Shown: positions 6,479 through 14,113, counted from the stretch's first letter. The stretch is 17,799 nt of DNA from Scatacola_A faecigallinarum (GCA_018713605.1 DVOM01000007.1:1-17799), one strand, 5' to 3'. A program made the numbers and translations. Notes: a model not told the origin generated them from the letters alone.

Positions 6479-6570
6479 CTGTGGAAAACCTGTGGATTTT
6501 AACTTTTATAAAAATTAAGCGGAATCAATAAGATAGAAAGAGATTTTTTTTATTAATAAATTTATCCACC
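6479..6570. promoter_or_regulatory. Cluster of DnaA-box-like sites in AT-rich DNA upstream of nrdD
   Basis: TGTGGAAAA (6480-6488) is the reverse complement of TTTTCCACA and fits the relaxed DnaA-box consensus. TGTGGATTT follows exactly 11 bases later, and TTATCCACC (6562-6570) differs from the consensus box by one base. Between them is very AT-rich DNA with the palindrome TTTATTAATAAA (6549-6560). Ribonucleotide reductase genes are known DnaA targets in E. coli, so regulation is plausible. The rest of 6462-6740 shows only an imperfect hairpin (6679-6710). Confidence 0.4.
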
Positions 6571-6742
6571 CGCCCGAAAAATTTTTTTGTTTGAAATATA
6601 ATAAGATAGCGATGTCAAGGCTAAAATATGCGTTTAAAGGGCTTGTTCTGCCGATACAGATAACGCAATATGAATTCAGAATTTTTACCGGGATTCCGCT
6701 CCGGAAATTCGCAAACTTTCAAAAATCAAAAAAATATTGTGC

Positions 6743-6789
6743 ATACAACATATAGGAACTTTACAAAATATTAACACTATATATTGTAT
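6743..6789 (+). promoter_or_regulatory. nrdD: NrdR-box-like operator pair before nrdD
   Basis: ACACTATATATTGTAT (6774-6789) closely matches the 16-bp NrdR palindrome (ACAC, AT-rich centre, TTGTGT). A weaker copy, ATACAACATATAGGAA, starts at 6743, exactly 31 bases upstream, the usual helical spacing of NrdR box pairs. NrdR is the zinc/ATP-cone repressor of ribonucleotide reductase genes. The strong box covers the predicted -35 element. The nrdR gene is not in this window. Confidence 0.6.
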
Positions 6790-6812
6790 AAGAATATCAG
6801 TTTTGATACAAT
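6784..6812 (+). promoter_or_regulatory. nrdD: Predicted promoter of the nrdD operon
   Basis: TTGTAT (6784-6789) and TACAAT (6807-6812) are separated by 17 bases, giving a start near 6819 and a leader of about 43 nt. The -35 element lies inside the strong NrdR-like box, which fits repression by blocking RNA polymerase. Confidence 0.55.
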
Positions 6813-6861
6813 GTTAACTAAAGGTATTAAACCCGTATTCTAAGAAGGAATTGAGCAGGAT

Positions 6862-8916
6862 ATGTCAGAGAATCAATACAAAACGGCGCTTGACAACGAG
6901 ACCATCGCCATTGAATCGGTTACCAAAAGAGATGGCACTTTGGCGCCTTTTGACAGCAACCGTATTTACAACGCTATTTTGAAAGCCGGAACCAGCACGA
7001 ACGAGTTTGGCGAGCAGGAAGCCTGGCTCCTGACCGGCCAGGTGCTGAAAGTTCTGAAACACAAATTTGCGGAGTCTCTTCCTTCTATTGAGCAGATTCA
7101 GGACATTGTCGAGCAGGTTCTGATTTCCGCCAACTATTTTGCCACTGCCAAGGCCTATATCCTGTACCGCGACCAGCGCAACCGTTCCCGCGCCGACAAA
7201 AAGGTTATGGTCGACGTCGAAAGCTCAATCAACGAATATCTGGAAAAGCTCGACTGGCGCGTCAATGCCAATGCCAACCAGGGTTATTCCAACGGCGGCC
7301 TGATTCTGAACGTTTCCGGCAAAGTTACCGCCAACTACTGGCTGAGCCATGTTTATCCGGCCGAAGTCGGCGAAGCGCACCGCAACGGTGATATTCACAT
7401 TCACGATTTGGATATGCTGGCCGCCTATTGTGCCGGTTGGTCGCTGAAAAATCTGTTGCACGAAGGTTTCAACGGCGTTCCCGGCAAGACCGAAGCCGGT
7501 CCGGCCAAACATCTGTCGGCAGCCGTCGGCCAGATGGTCAACTTCATGGGCACGCTGCAGAACGAATGGGCCGGTGCTCAGGCTTTTTCTTCGGTCGATA
7601 CCTATCTGGCGCCTTATATCCGTGCCGATAACCTTTCTTACGAGCAGGTCGAGCAGGCTTTTCAGGAACTGATTTATAATCTGAACGTTCCGTCCCGCTG
7701 GGGTTCGCAGACGCCGTTTACCAACTTTACCTTCGACTGGGTCTGCCCGGAAGACCTGCGCGACAAGCATCCGATTATTGCCGGTGTCGAGCAGCCGTTT
7801 ACCTATGGCGATCTCAAAGAAGAAATGCACATGATTAACAAGGCCTATATCACGGTCATGATGAAAGGCGACATTAAGGGCCGTCCGTTTACCTTCCCGA
7901 TTCCGACCTACAACATGACGCCGGATTTTCCATGGGAAGACGACAATACCGAACTTTTGTTCGAAATGACCGCCAAATACGGTTTGCCTTATTTCCAGAA
8001 CTTCATCAATTCGGTTTTGAAACCCGGTCAGATTCGCTCGATGTGCTGCCGTCTGCAGCTTGACCTGCGCGAACTGCTGGCCCGCGGCAACGGCTTGTTC
8101 GGTTCTGCCGAGCAGACCGGTTCCATCGGTGTCATTACCTTTAACTGCGCCCGTCTGGGATATGTTTACAAGGGCGATGAAGCCGGCCTGTTTGCCCGCG
8201 TCGACGAACTGATGAACATTGCCCGCACCTCGCTTGAAATCAAGCGCAAGGTCATCCAGCGCCTGATTGACAACGGTCTGTTTCCGTTTACCAAACGGTA
8301 TCTGGGCACGCTTCGCAATCATTTCTCGACCATCGGCGTCAACGGTATTAATGAAATGATCAGAAACTTTACCAACGACGAGCACAACATTGCCGACCAG
8401 TGGGGTCAGGCTTTTGCCGAGAAGTTTCTTGATTACATCCGTGCCCGTATGGTCAAAATTCAGGAAGAAACCGGTCATATGTACAACCTTGAAGCCACGC
8501 CGGCCGAAAGCGCCACCTACCGCTTCGCCCGCGAGGACAAAAAGCGCTACAAGGGCATTATTCAGGCCGGTACTGAAGAAAACCCGTACTATACCAACTC
8601 TTCGCAGTTGCCTGTCGGCTTTACCGACGACCCGTTCGAAGCTTTGGATTTACAGTCTAATCTGCAGACCAAGTATACCGGCGGTACCGTTCTCCACCTG
8701 TATATGGGCCAGCGGATTTCTTCGGCCAAAGTTTGCCGCGACATTGTCCGCAAAGTTTTGACCAACTATCGTCTGCCGTACGTTACCATAACCCCGACCT
8801 TCTCCATTTGCCCCAAGCATGGATATATCTCGGGAGAACATAAATACTGCCCAATCTGTGACGAAGAGAAAAAAGCAGAAAAAAGAGCCGCAGCTTCCAG
8901 AAAAGAAGTTGCATAG
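6862..8916 (+). CDS. nrdD: Anaerobic ribonucleotide reductase large chain lacking the glycyl-radical segment
   Basis: This 684-residue protein is the class III ribonucleoside-triphosphate reductase, which makes deoxynucleotides without oxygen. Residues about 16-105 form an ATP-cone allosteric domain (SVTKRDGTLAPFDSNRI). The catalytic barrel follows, with candidate active-site cysteines in AAYCAGW and RSMCCRLQLDL and the FNCARLGY strand. The C-terminus carries the zinc-binding motif, ICPKHGY then YCPIC, and ends 18 residues later. The usual glycyl-radical loop (RxxGY) is absent; it is encoded by the next gene. The chain therefore cannot hold the radical itself. A single indel cannot fuse the two frames: this frame stops at 8914-8916, and the small gene's frame has a stop at 8919-8921. 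Ribosome signals upstream are AAGGA at distance and AGGA very close. It is the first gene of the operon with the glycyl-radical gene and nrdG. Confidence 0.9.
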   Translation: MSENQYKTALDNETIAIESVTKRDGTLAPFDSNRIYNAILKAGTSTNEFGEQEAWLLTGQVLKVLKHKFAESLPSIEQIQDIVEQVLISANYFATAKAYILYRDQRNRSRADKKVMVDVESSINEYLEKLDWRVNANANQGYSNGGLILNVSGKVTANYWLSHVYPAEVGEAHRNGDIHIHDLDMLAAYCAGWSLKNLLHEGFNGVPGKTEAGPAKHLSAAVGQMVNFMGTLQNEWAGAQAFSSVDTYLAPYIRADNLSYEQVEQAFQELIYNLNVPSRWGSQTPFTNFTFDWVCPEDLRDKHPIIAGVEQPFTYGDLKEEMHMINKAYITVMMKGDIKGRPFTFPIPTYNMTPDFPWEDDNTELLFEMTAKYGLPYFQNFINSVLKPGQIRSMCCRLQLDLRELLARGNGLFGSAEQTGSIGVITFNCARLGYVYKGDEAGLFARVDELMNIARTSLEIKRKVIQRLIDNGLFPFTKRYLGTLRNHFSTIGVNGINEMIRNFTNDEHNIADQWGQAFAEKFLDYIRARMVKIQEETGHMYNLEATPAESATYRFAREDKKRYKGIIQAGTEENPYYTNSSQLPVGFTDDPFEALDLQSNLQTKYTGGTVLHLYMGQRISSAKVCRDIVRKVLTNYRLPYVTITPTFSICPKHGYISGEHKYCPICDEEKKAEKRAAASRKEVA

Positions 8917-8945
8917 AGTAAAATTTAACCTTGGAGAAAGAAAAG

Positions 8946-9152
8946 ATGACAACAATCAATTTTGAAGATATTAAATTAGCCGACGAAGAAAGACAGCCCT
9001 GTGAAGTTTGGACCCGCGTTATGGGATATTTCCGCCCGGTTTCCGAATTCAACAAAGGCAAAAAGTCGGAATTTTACTCTCGCGTATGCTTCTCTGAGAG
9101 CAAGGCTGTTTGCGGCGGTTGCTGCGACCATATGGATATTGCGGCTGAATAG
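8946..9152 (+). CDS. Stand-alone glycyl-radical domain of anaerobic ribonucleotide reductase
   Basis: This 68-residue protein matches the C-terminal end of ordinary NrdD chains. The motif CEVWTRVMGYFRPV contains the predicted radical glycine, Gly27, in RVMGY, followed by EFNKGKKSEFYSRV. Its C-terminus has an extra cysteine cluster, VCGGCC, that I do not associate with most family members. Translation is independent: GGAG lies nine bases before the ATG at 8946, in a different frame from nrdD and 29 bases after its stop. It should dock on the NrdD barrel and be charged by NrdG, forming a reductase from two chains. A parallel exists in the autonomous glycyl-radical protein GrcA/YfiD of pyruvate formate-lyase. 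Functional complementation in trans is inferred, not shown. Confidence 0.85.
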   Translation: MTTINFEDIKLADEERQPCEVWTRVMGYFRPVSEFNKGKKSEFYSRVCFSESKAVCGGCCDHMDIAAE

Positions 9153-9173
9153 TTTTTCAGACAGTATCTTGCG

Positions 9174-9875
9174 ATGAGTGCAAAAATTAATGTCGGCGGT
9201 GTTGAAACTTTCAGCACCGTCGATTTTCCTGAGCATATGGCAGCCGTAGTCTTTTTGCAGGGATGTCCTTGGCGTTGTCCGTTTTGTCACAATACTTCGT
9301 TGCAGCCGATTGATGCCGAAACCGATTTTGTCTGGGAGAAGTTTCTCGGCTTTTTGGAAAAACGCAGAGGCATTTTGGATGCGGTTGTGTTCAGCGGCGG
9401 CGAACCCCTGGTGCAGAACAGTCTTGAGGCGGCACTGGACGATGTGATGGCTCTTGGTTACAAGACGGCGTTGCATACCGGCGGCTATCGCCCGGAAGCG
9501 TTGCGCAGGGTCTTACCCAAACTGGATTGGGTCGGTTTTGACGTGAAGGCGCCGCTGACGGCAGACGCTTACCGGAAGGCCACCGGCGGCTATGACAAAA
9601 TCGACAACGTCAGGCAAAGTCTGAATGCACTGCTTGAAAGCGGCGTCGGTTTTGAATGCCGCACAACCTGCGATCCGCGGATTTTGAACATTGAAGATAT
9701 TTATGCCATTGCCGCTTCTTTGAAAGAGGCGGGGGTAAAGGTTTATCGTCTGCAGCGTTATCGCCAGGTCGAAGGCGATGTTACGCCGGATTCGGAATGT
9801 GAGAAGTTTTTTGCCGACAAAGCGTTGGAAAAATATCTGCACGAAAGTTTTCCCGACTTTGCCTTTCGTTCCTGA
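9174..9875 (+). CDS. nrdG: Anaerobic ribonucleotide reductase activating enzyme (radical SAM)
   Basis: The 233-residue protein has the radical-SAM cluster motif CPWRCPFC (Cys31, Cys35, Cys38), preceded by FSTVDFPEHMAAVVFLQG and followed by the glycine-rich SGGEP motif that helps bind S-adenosylmethionine. This is the pattern of NrdG-type activases, which reduce SAM and generate the glycyl radical on the reductase. At 233 residues it is longer than the classical enteric NrdG, which is around 150, and resembles the longer NrdG-like group. It begins 21 bases after the stand-alone glycyl-radical gene, so the three genes are almost certainly co-transcribed. Its natural substrate here is expected to be Gly27 of that small protein. 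The ribosome site is weak. Confidence 0.85.
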   Translation: MSAKINVGGVETFSTVDFPEHMAAVVFLQGCPWRCPFCHNTSLQPIDAETDFVWEKFLGFLEKRRGILDAVVFSGGEPLVQNSLEAALDDVMALGYKTALHTGGYRPEALRRVLPKLDWVGFDVKAPLTADAYRKATGGYDKIDNVRQSLNALLESGVGFECRTTCDPRILNIEDIYAIAASLKEAGVKVYRLQRYRQVEGDVTPDSECEKFFADKALEKYLHESFPDFAFRS

Positions 9876-9925
9876 TCTTTGCCGGAGGCTTACCGGCAAT
9901 CATGGTAAGTGCTTTGAATGCTGAT

Positions 9926-9957
9926 ACGGGTCTGCGTGATGCAGACCCGTTTTTTTA
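9926..9957 (+). terminator. Terminator of the nrdD operon
   Basis: ACGGGTCTGC (9926-9935) pairs with GCAGACCCGT (9941-9950) around GTGAT, followed by seven T residues. A second hairpin, TTGCCGG/CCGGCAA (9879-9899), lies just after the nrdG stop codon without a T tract and may stabilise the mRNA end. Confidence 0.9.
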
Positions 9958-10671
9958 TGCTTTTCTGGCAGCTTTCAGCTTGCCGTAATGTTTGCGCGGC
10001 GCTTTTGAAGCCGCGGGTTTGGCGCCGGAAAACGGCTGCGGCCGTCCGGCGGTTCGTACGACGGACGCCCTTTCGTTCTTTTCTTTCTGCGTTTTTTGCC
10101 TTTTTTTCAGCCGTTCTTTGTTGACCGAAAAGCCGAAACCGCCAAGGTTGCGTCCCAGCGTATAGTAATGTCCGTGCGCATAGGCGACAAGCCCGGCTTT
10201 TTCCAAATCAAGGCGTCCTTTGTCATTAATATAGGTATCGTCAACGTTGACGGCGACAATTTCGGCCAGAAACATGTCATGTGTGCCGTAATTGACAATG
10301 CTCTTGACCTTGCACTCAATTGAGACCGGACTTTCCGCAACCTGCGGTGCTTTTACTTTTGCGCAGGGAGCAGCCGTCAAATGCATCGCCTGAAACTTGT
10401 CCGTGTCCCGTCCGGACTTTACGCCGCAGAAGTCGGCGGCTTCTGCCAGAGGCAGAGTCGTAAGGTTGATAACAAATTCGCCGCTGTCCTTAATCAGGCC
10501 GTGCGAAAAACGTGACGGCCTGATTGACACGTAAGTCATCGGCGGTTCGCTGCTGATAATGCCGGTCCAGGCTGCAGTCATTACGTTCGGTCTTTCGACC
10601 GTTCCGCAGGAAATCAGTGCCGGCGGCACCGGAGCCAGCATGGTTCCGGGTTTCCAGGTAATTTTGCTCAT
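9955..10671 (-). CDS. Flavin reductase family protein (flavoredoxin-like) with basic tail
   Basis: The 238-residue product has the FMN-binding split-barrel fold of the flavin reductase/flavoredoxin family. Signature segments are WTGIISSEPPMTYVSIRPSR and SGEFVINLTT, near residues 35-80, where FMN phosphate contacts usually lie. The domain ends near residue 185 at LGRNLGGFGFSV. An unusual tail of about 50 residues follows, rich in Lys, Arg and Ala (KERLKKRQKTQKEK, then repeated proline-basic runs). That tail could bind nucleic acid or membranes; this is a guess. The start at 10671 follows GGAG by nine bases. It faces away from a LysR-type regulator, the usual layout for a regulated target. The electron partner and substrate are unknown. 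Confidence 0.8.
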   Translation of the reverse strand: MSKITWKPGTMLAPVPPALISCGTVERPNVMTAAWTGIISSEPPMTYVSIRPSRFSHGLIKDSGEFVINLTTLPLAEAADFCGVKSGRDTDKFQAMHLTAAPCAKVKAPQVAESPVSIECKVKSIVNYGTHDMFLAEIVAVNVDDTYINDKGRLDLEKAGLVAYAHGHYYTLGRNLGGFGFSVNKERLKKRQKTQKEKNERASVVRTAGRPQPFSGAKPAASKAPRKHYGKLKAARKA

Positions 10672-10752
10672 GTTTTCTTTCTCCGAAGTCGTTTGCAATA
10701 AACTTATTCCGCTTTTGTCCTTTCTGCAATGATTAAAATATGTTTTTTTTAT

Positions 10753-10789
10753 AGACAACCTGAGATTTATATAATAGCATAAGTTGTCT
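10753..10789. promoter_or_regulatory. Inverted repeat around a -10 element between divergent genes
   Basis: AGACAAC (10753-10759) and GTTGTCT (10783-10789) are perfect inverted repeats with 23 bases between them. The interior contains a consensus TATAAT (10770-10775) reading toward the LysR-type gene. Such a site in a divergent LysR spacer is a candidate regulator-binding region. No good -35 element was found for either gene. Confidence 0.45.
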
Positions 10790-10822
10790 TTCAAAAACTA
10801 TACCAGCGGGGATGACGGCGGC

Positions 10823-11722
10823 ATGATAACCAAAAGGGACATAAACAGTATTGAAAGTCTGCTTCTTCTTCTGGCTGTCACGCAGCACTCTAACAAGCGC
10901 AAGGCGTCGGAAGCGCTGAACACGTCGGTCGACACCATCAACAAATATATCGACAATCTGGAACAGGATTTAAGCCTGAAATTGTTGTACAGCGATTCCC
11001 GCGGTACCAACCTGACCGAAAATGGCAAAAAGATTTTGGAAAGCGCCAAACAGATAACCGACATTATTCACGGCATGTATTCGGCAACCATCGAAAACAC
11101 CGATATGCTGGGCGATTGCAGCGGAACGGTCCGTGTGGCGATGTGCCTCGGTATCAATGCCAATCTGCGGCCGGAATACGTTAAAGATTTTTTTGACCGT
11201 TATCCGAACATTTCTGTTGTTTCTACGGTAACCACCGACGCGCCGAAACTGGACGATATGGCTTATGACATTGGTCTGACCAATAAGGAGCCGACTTCGC
11301 CGAATGTTGTTGTTATGCGTGAAATAAAGGTTAAGTGCGGTTTCTTTGCTTCGCCGGAATATTTGGATACACATGGTTATCCGATAGATTTTGACGATAT
11401 GGTTGCCACGCACCGCATTTTGACTACGGCTGACAGCGCCGGTTATATCAGCGGTTGGAAGGATACGCTGAAAAAAGCCCGCTTTGTCAACTTTAACACG
11501 ACTTCGCACAATTCGCTGGTAGCGCTGGTTCATGCCGGTTTGGGCATTGCCGTGCTGCCTTTGTTTTACAAAAGGGAAGGGCTGGTTTGTCTGGATAATC
11601 TTTCCTGCGAAAGTTCGCTGAAGTTTTATCTCTGTGCGCACAAGAACGTCAAAGACATTCCGCGGGTGCGGGCCGTCATCAATTTTTATACGGCCATGCT
11701 GGATAAAATTGCCGAAGTTTAA
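10823..11722 (+). CDS. LysR-family transcriptional regulator
   Basis: The 299-residue protein has the LysR layout. An N-terminal winged helix-turn-helix spans about residues 8-65, with recognition region NTSVDTINKYIDNLEQDLSL and the family-typical wing RGTNLTENGKKIL. A periplasmic-binding-like effector domain occupies about residues 95-299, including HNSLVALVHAGLGIAVLP. It should act as a tetramer on DNA near its own promoter, probably controlling the divergent flavin reductase; the effector is unknown. The ATG at 10823 is chosen because the HTH begins directly after it. An in-frame TTG at 10784 would add 13 residues unlike the family. The ribosome site is weak. Confidence 0.85.
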   Translation: MITKRDINSIESLLLLLAVTQHSNKRKASEALNTSVDTINKYIDNLEQDLSLKLLYSDSRGTNLTENGKKILESAKQITDIIHGMYSATIENTDMLGDCSGTVRVAMCLGINANLRPEYVKDFFDRYPNISVVSTVTTDAPKLDDMAYDIGLTNKEPTSPNVVVMREIKVKCGFFASPEYLDTHGYPIDFDDMVATHRILTTADSAGYISGWKDTLKKARFVNFNTTSHNSLVALVHAGLGIAVLPLFYKREGLVCLDNLSCESSLKFYLCAHKNVKDIPRVRAVINFYTAMLDKIAEV

Positions 11723-11790
11723 TTTTATGCTTTAAATTTTGTCCTTTTTGTACTATTTTCATTACGGATTAAATTAAAGCGGATTTTTTT

Positions 11791-12465
11791 ATGCAGCTAA
11801 AAGCCTTAATGCCGGACATTTATACCCTGATACCGTCGGACTATGCGTCAATTCGCTGTCACGAATATGAGCGTTTGCTCAGTCTGTATATGTCGAGAGC
11901 CGTTCCGTCGGCGCATCCCCGCTTTGTTCAGGTCGGCGGCATTCCGGGGGCCGGCAAGAGCACGTTCTGTGCCGGCCGCCGCTGGACTGACCATTTGTTC
12001 GTCAGTTTTGACGCCATTATGGAAAACATTCCCGCATACCAAACCGACATTTATCGCCTGGGCCGTGCCGGAAGTTTTAAAAAATGGGAAATTCCGGCAC
12101 GGATTGTCGGTTATGAACTGCTTCGTCGCGCCGTTGAAGCCAGAGCGGACATTTATTTTGAACACAGTGGCGTTAACAGGCCGCATGTACAGCTGATTGA
12201 AAATTTGAAAAAATACGGTTATCGAACCGAAATGCATTTTATCCTTTGCAGCCTTGCCGTGGCCGAAGCCAGGGCTAAAGCCCGCGAACAGCAGACCAAC
12301 CGGCATACGCCGCCGTCGCTTATTGCCGAGCGCTATAATCTGGTCAACACCTATCTGCAGACTTATGCCGCTAAAGCGGACAGTCTTTACGTTTACGATT
12401 CGACTGAAAACAGCTTTTCTCTCAGCCGTAATTACCGGAAGGGAATTCTGGTCAACGCCGCCTGA
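11791..12465 (+). CDS. Zeta-toxin-like P-loop kinase
   Basis: The 224-residue protein has a Walker A motif, GIPGAGKS (residues 50-57), an FDAI segment with Asp74, and FEHSG near residues 123-127. A basic segment with Arg161, Arg165 and Arg171 (EARAKAREQQTNR) matches the Zeta-toxin arrangement. Zeta toxins phosphorylate UDP-N-acetylglucosamine and block cell-wall synthesis. Related kinases have other small-molecule targets. The toxin assignment is therefore tentative. No epsilon-type antitoxin gene flanks it: the spacers on both sides hold no credible small open frame, and the neighbours are LysR and a DUF218-like gene. It may be a housekeeping kinase, or have a fused or remote antitoxin. It has no clear ribosome site, only a T-rich run before the ATG. 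Confidence 0.75.
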   Translation: MQLKALMPDIYTLIPSDYASIRCHEYERLLSLYMSRAVPSAHPRFVQVGGIPGAGKSTFCAGRRWTDHLFVSFDAIMENIPAYQTDIYRLGRAGSFKKWEIPARIVGYELLRRAVEARADIYFEHSGVNRPHVQLIENLKKYGYRTEMHFILCSLAVAEARAKAREQQTNRHTPPSLIAERYNLVNTYLQTYAAKADSLYVYDSTENSFSLSRNYRKGILVNAA

Positions 12466-12504
12466 GCTTTTCTTGTTTTTGTTCCTTTTTTGTCTATTTT
12501 CAGA

Positions 12505-12533
12505 TTGACCCTCAAGCCGGACTGTGTTATCTT
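12505..12533 (+). promoter_or_regulatory. Strong promoter of the DUF218-like gene
   Basis: TTGACC (12505-12510) and TATCTT (12528-12533) are separated by exactly 17 bases. The start would fall near 12540, leaving a leader of about 128 nt. Confidence 0.75.
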
Positions 12534-12534
12534 A

Positions 12535-12553
12535 AATACGTTTTGAACGTATT
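12535..12553 (+). promoter_or_regulatory. Palindrome overlapping the transcription start
   Basis: AATACGTT (12535-12542) and AACGTATT (12546-12553) are perfect inverted arms around TTG, centred close to the predicted start site. It could be a repressor operator or a 5'-terminal hairpin that stabilises the message. The remaining leader to 12667 is AT-rich with nothing recognisable. Confidence 0.5.
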
Positions 12554-12667
12554 ATTAAGATTATCATGATGAAGAGAGTTTCCTTTCACATTTGAGTTTT
12601 AATAATATTTTTGCGTCAGAAGTTCGAGAGACAAATAAATATTTTCTAACTTAAATTTTTTTAATTT

Positions 12668-14113
12668 ATGGGAACAAATTACAGACCTTGCTACGTGCAG
12701 GTTGTCAGAGACTTGGTTCATGGAGAAGATATTCATGAATATCCGGAATTTGCAGAACGTGGACACACATCGGTTGAAGAACTGGCTTGGAAACTTTATG
12801 CCGAAATGGCCGTTGAAGTAAACAGGCTTCCGGGGCATCCTAATCACAAAAAAGAATATGCCCGCTTGTTTATAGAGTTTGTTAAGAAGCCATGCCCGGT
12901 AACCTACAAGTTGTTGACGGAGGTTGCCGCCAAGTTGGGAATTGAACATCCGGCTAAAGAAATGTCTGAAGTGATGTGTAATGCCGCTCAGTTTGATATT
13001 CCGAACTATAATCTTACGGATGAGGAATACCAGACAATCCTCGAAGCAGAAGAATATGGCCGCGGCAAACCTGGCGTGTTGCTTGACTACTGCGGAAAAT
13101 TCGGACACAAGAAAGTCCTGTCGATTGACTATCGGGCCGTTCCTGCCAATAAAGACGGCAGAATTGATGTCGTTTTGGTATATTCCGGTCATCAGCAAAC
13201 CGGCCATAAAGCGGCGGAACTGATGTATAATTATTTGCTGAACCACAGCAAATTTCCGGATTATGTCTTTAATATCGGATTTGAAGACAACCAGAACATG
13301 ACGGACTTCAATCCGGCATTTAAATACCGTAAGCGTTCCGAAGCCGATACCTATGCCAATGAGGAGATAGCTTTGGGATTGCCGGAAAACTATGTCCGCA
13401 AGCTGTGGCTGGATCCGACGGATACCGACACTTGGCAGAATATCAAGGTTGTTGCTTCTCTCAAACGCCGTTTCGGCATTGAAAAGTGCAATCTGATTAT
13501 TGTCGGTTATCCGGTTTATCAGCTTCGTACGGCGACTGAATTTGCCTGGGGGCTTGATCATGCGGAAGATGCGCCGGACTGCAATATCATTATTGCCGAC
13601 ATTCCGCCCAAACGCAGAGGAATGGCAAGCATGAAGGAAGCGTCCGGAAGAGACTTCGACGAGTATCGCGTATTGTCCTATGACCAGCCGTTGTACCAGC
13701 TTGCCGATTTGAGCCTGGCGAACTGTTGTGCGCATATTCATTTGCGTACTTCGGGAGACGATCAAATCCGCTATGCGATCCCGGGACTGGGCGAATATCC
13801 GGACAGCTTCAAGAAACTGGCCGTTATGTTCATGGCCTATTCTTATCCGAATGTTACCCGTGAGCTTTGCGGCGATGACGAAGAGGTTGCCGGCGCCATG
13901 AAAATCCTGCGCTATTTGCAGCTTTGCAAATACGATAAAGGAATGTCGGGAGAGGCAATGGACAGGCAGGAAGACTGGTATGTAAAGCAAACCGTTTCCA
14001 AATTGCAGCGCGAAGGCCTGACCGGAAAGGCTATCATTGACGATACCCGCTATATGGACAAGCAGGAAGCCGAGGAAGCCATTCTTGCTTATCAGGATCT
14101 GCGCCGTGAATAA
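12668..14113 (+). CDS. DUF218/YdcF-like protein with N-terminal extension
   Basis: The 481-residue protein has no signal peptide or membrane segment. Its central part resembles the DUF218 (YdcF/SanA/ElyC) fold: VVLVYSG near residue 170, an acidic RSEADTYANEEIALGLP segment near 230, DPTDTDTWQNIK near 260, then LIIVGYPVYQLRTATEFAW near 280. These follow the family order of first strand, glutamate-containing helix, TxxN motif, and strand with a basic residue. About 150 N-terminal residues and 150 C-terminal residues are extra and unrecognised. The biochemical role of DUF218 proteins is poorly known; nucleotide or envelope-precursor binding is proposed. The gene has its own promoter and a terminator, and no Shine-Dalgarno sequence: the 15 bases before the ATG are nearly all A/T. 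The family call is from pattern only. Confidence 0.6.
   Translation: MGTNYRPCYVQVVRDLVHGEDIHEYPEFAERGHTSVEELAWKLYAEMAVEVNRLPGHPNHKKEYARLFIEFVKKPCPVTYKLLTEVAAKLGIEHPAKEMSEVMCNAAQFDIPNYNLTDEEYQTILEAEEYGRGKPGVLLDYCGKFGHKKVLSIDYRAVPANKDGRIDVVLVYSGHQQTGHKAAELMYNYLLNHSKFPDYVFNIGFEDNQNMTDFNPAFKYRKRSEADTYANEEIALGLPENYVRKLWLDPTDTDTWQNIKVVASLKRRFGIEKCNLIIVGYPVYQLRTATEFAWGLDHAEDAPDCNIIIADIPPKRRGMASMKEASGRDFDEYRVLSYDQPLYQLADLSLANCCAHIHLRTSGDDQIRYAIPGLGEYPDSFKKLAVMFMAYSYPNVTRELCGDDEEVAGAMKILRYLQLCKYDKGMSGEAMDRQEDWYVKQTVSKLQREGLTGKAIIDDTRYMDKQEAEEAILAYQDLRRE

Noticed and set aside
6804..6818. FNR-type site (TTGATACAATGTTAA) before nrdD
   Set aside because: The second half does not match ATCAA with the required four-base gap.
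6479..6861. Chromosomal replication origin
   Set aside because: The DnaA-like boxes are few and imperfect, and none of the genes usually next to origins in this group is present; kept only as a regulatory candidate.
7225..8478. 417-codon open frame antisense to nrdD
   Set aside because: nrdD is unmistakable by motifs; the antisense frame has no family features.
8880..8950. Simple frameshift or sequencing error explaining the split NrdD
   Set aside because: A single indel cannot fuse the frames because of stops at 8914 and 8919, and the small gene has a well-placed GGAG ribosome site.
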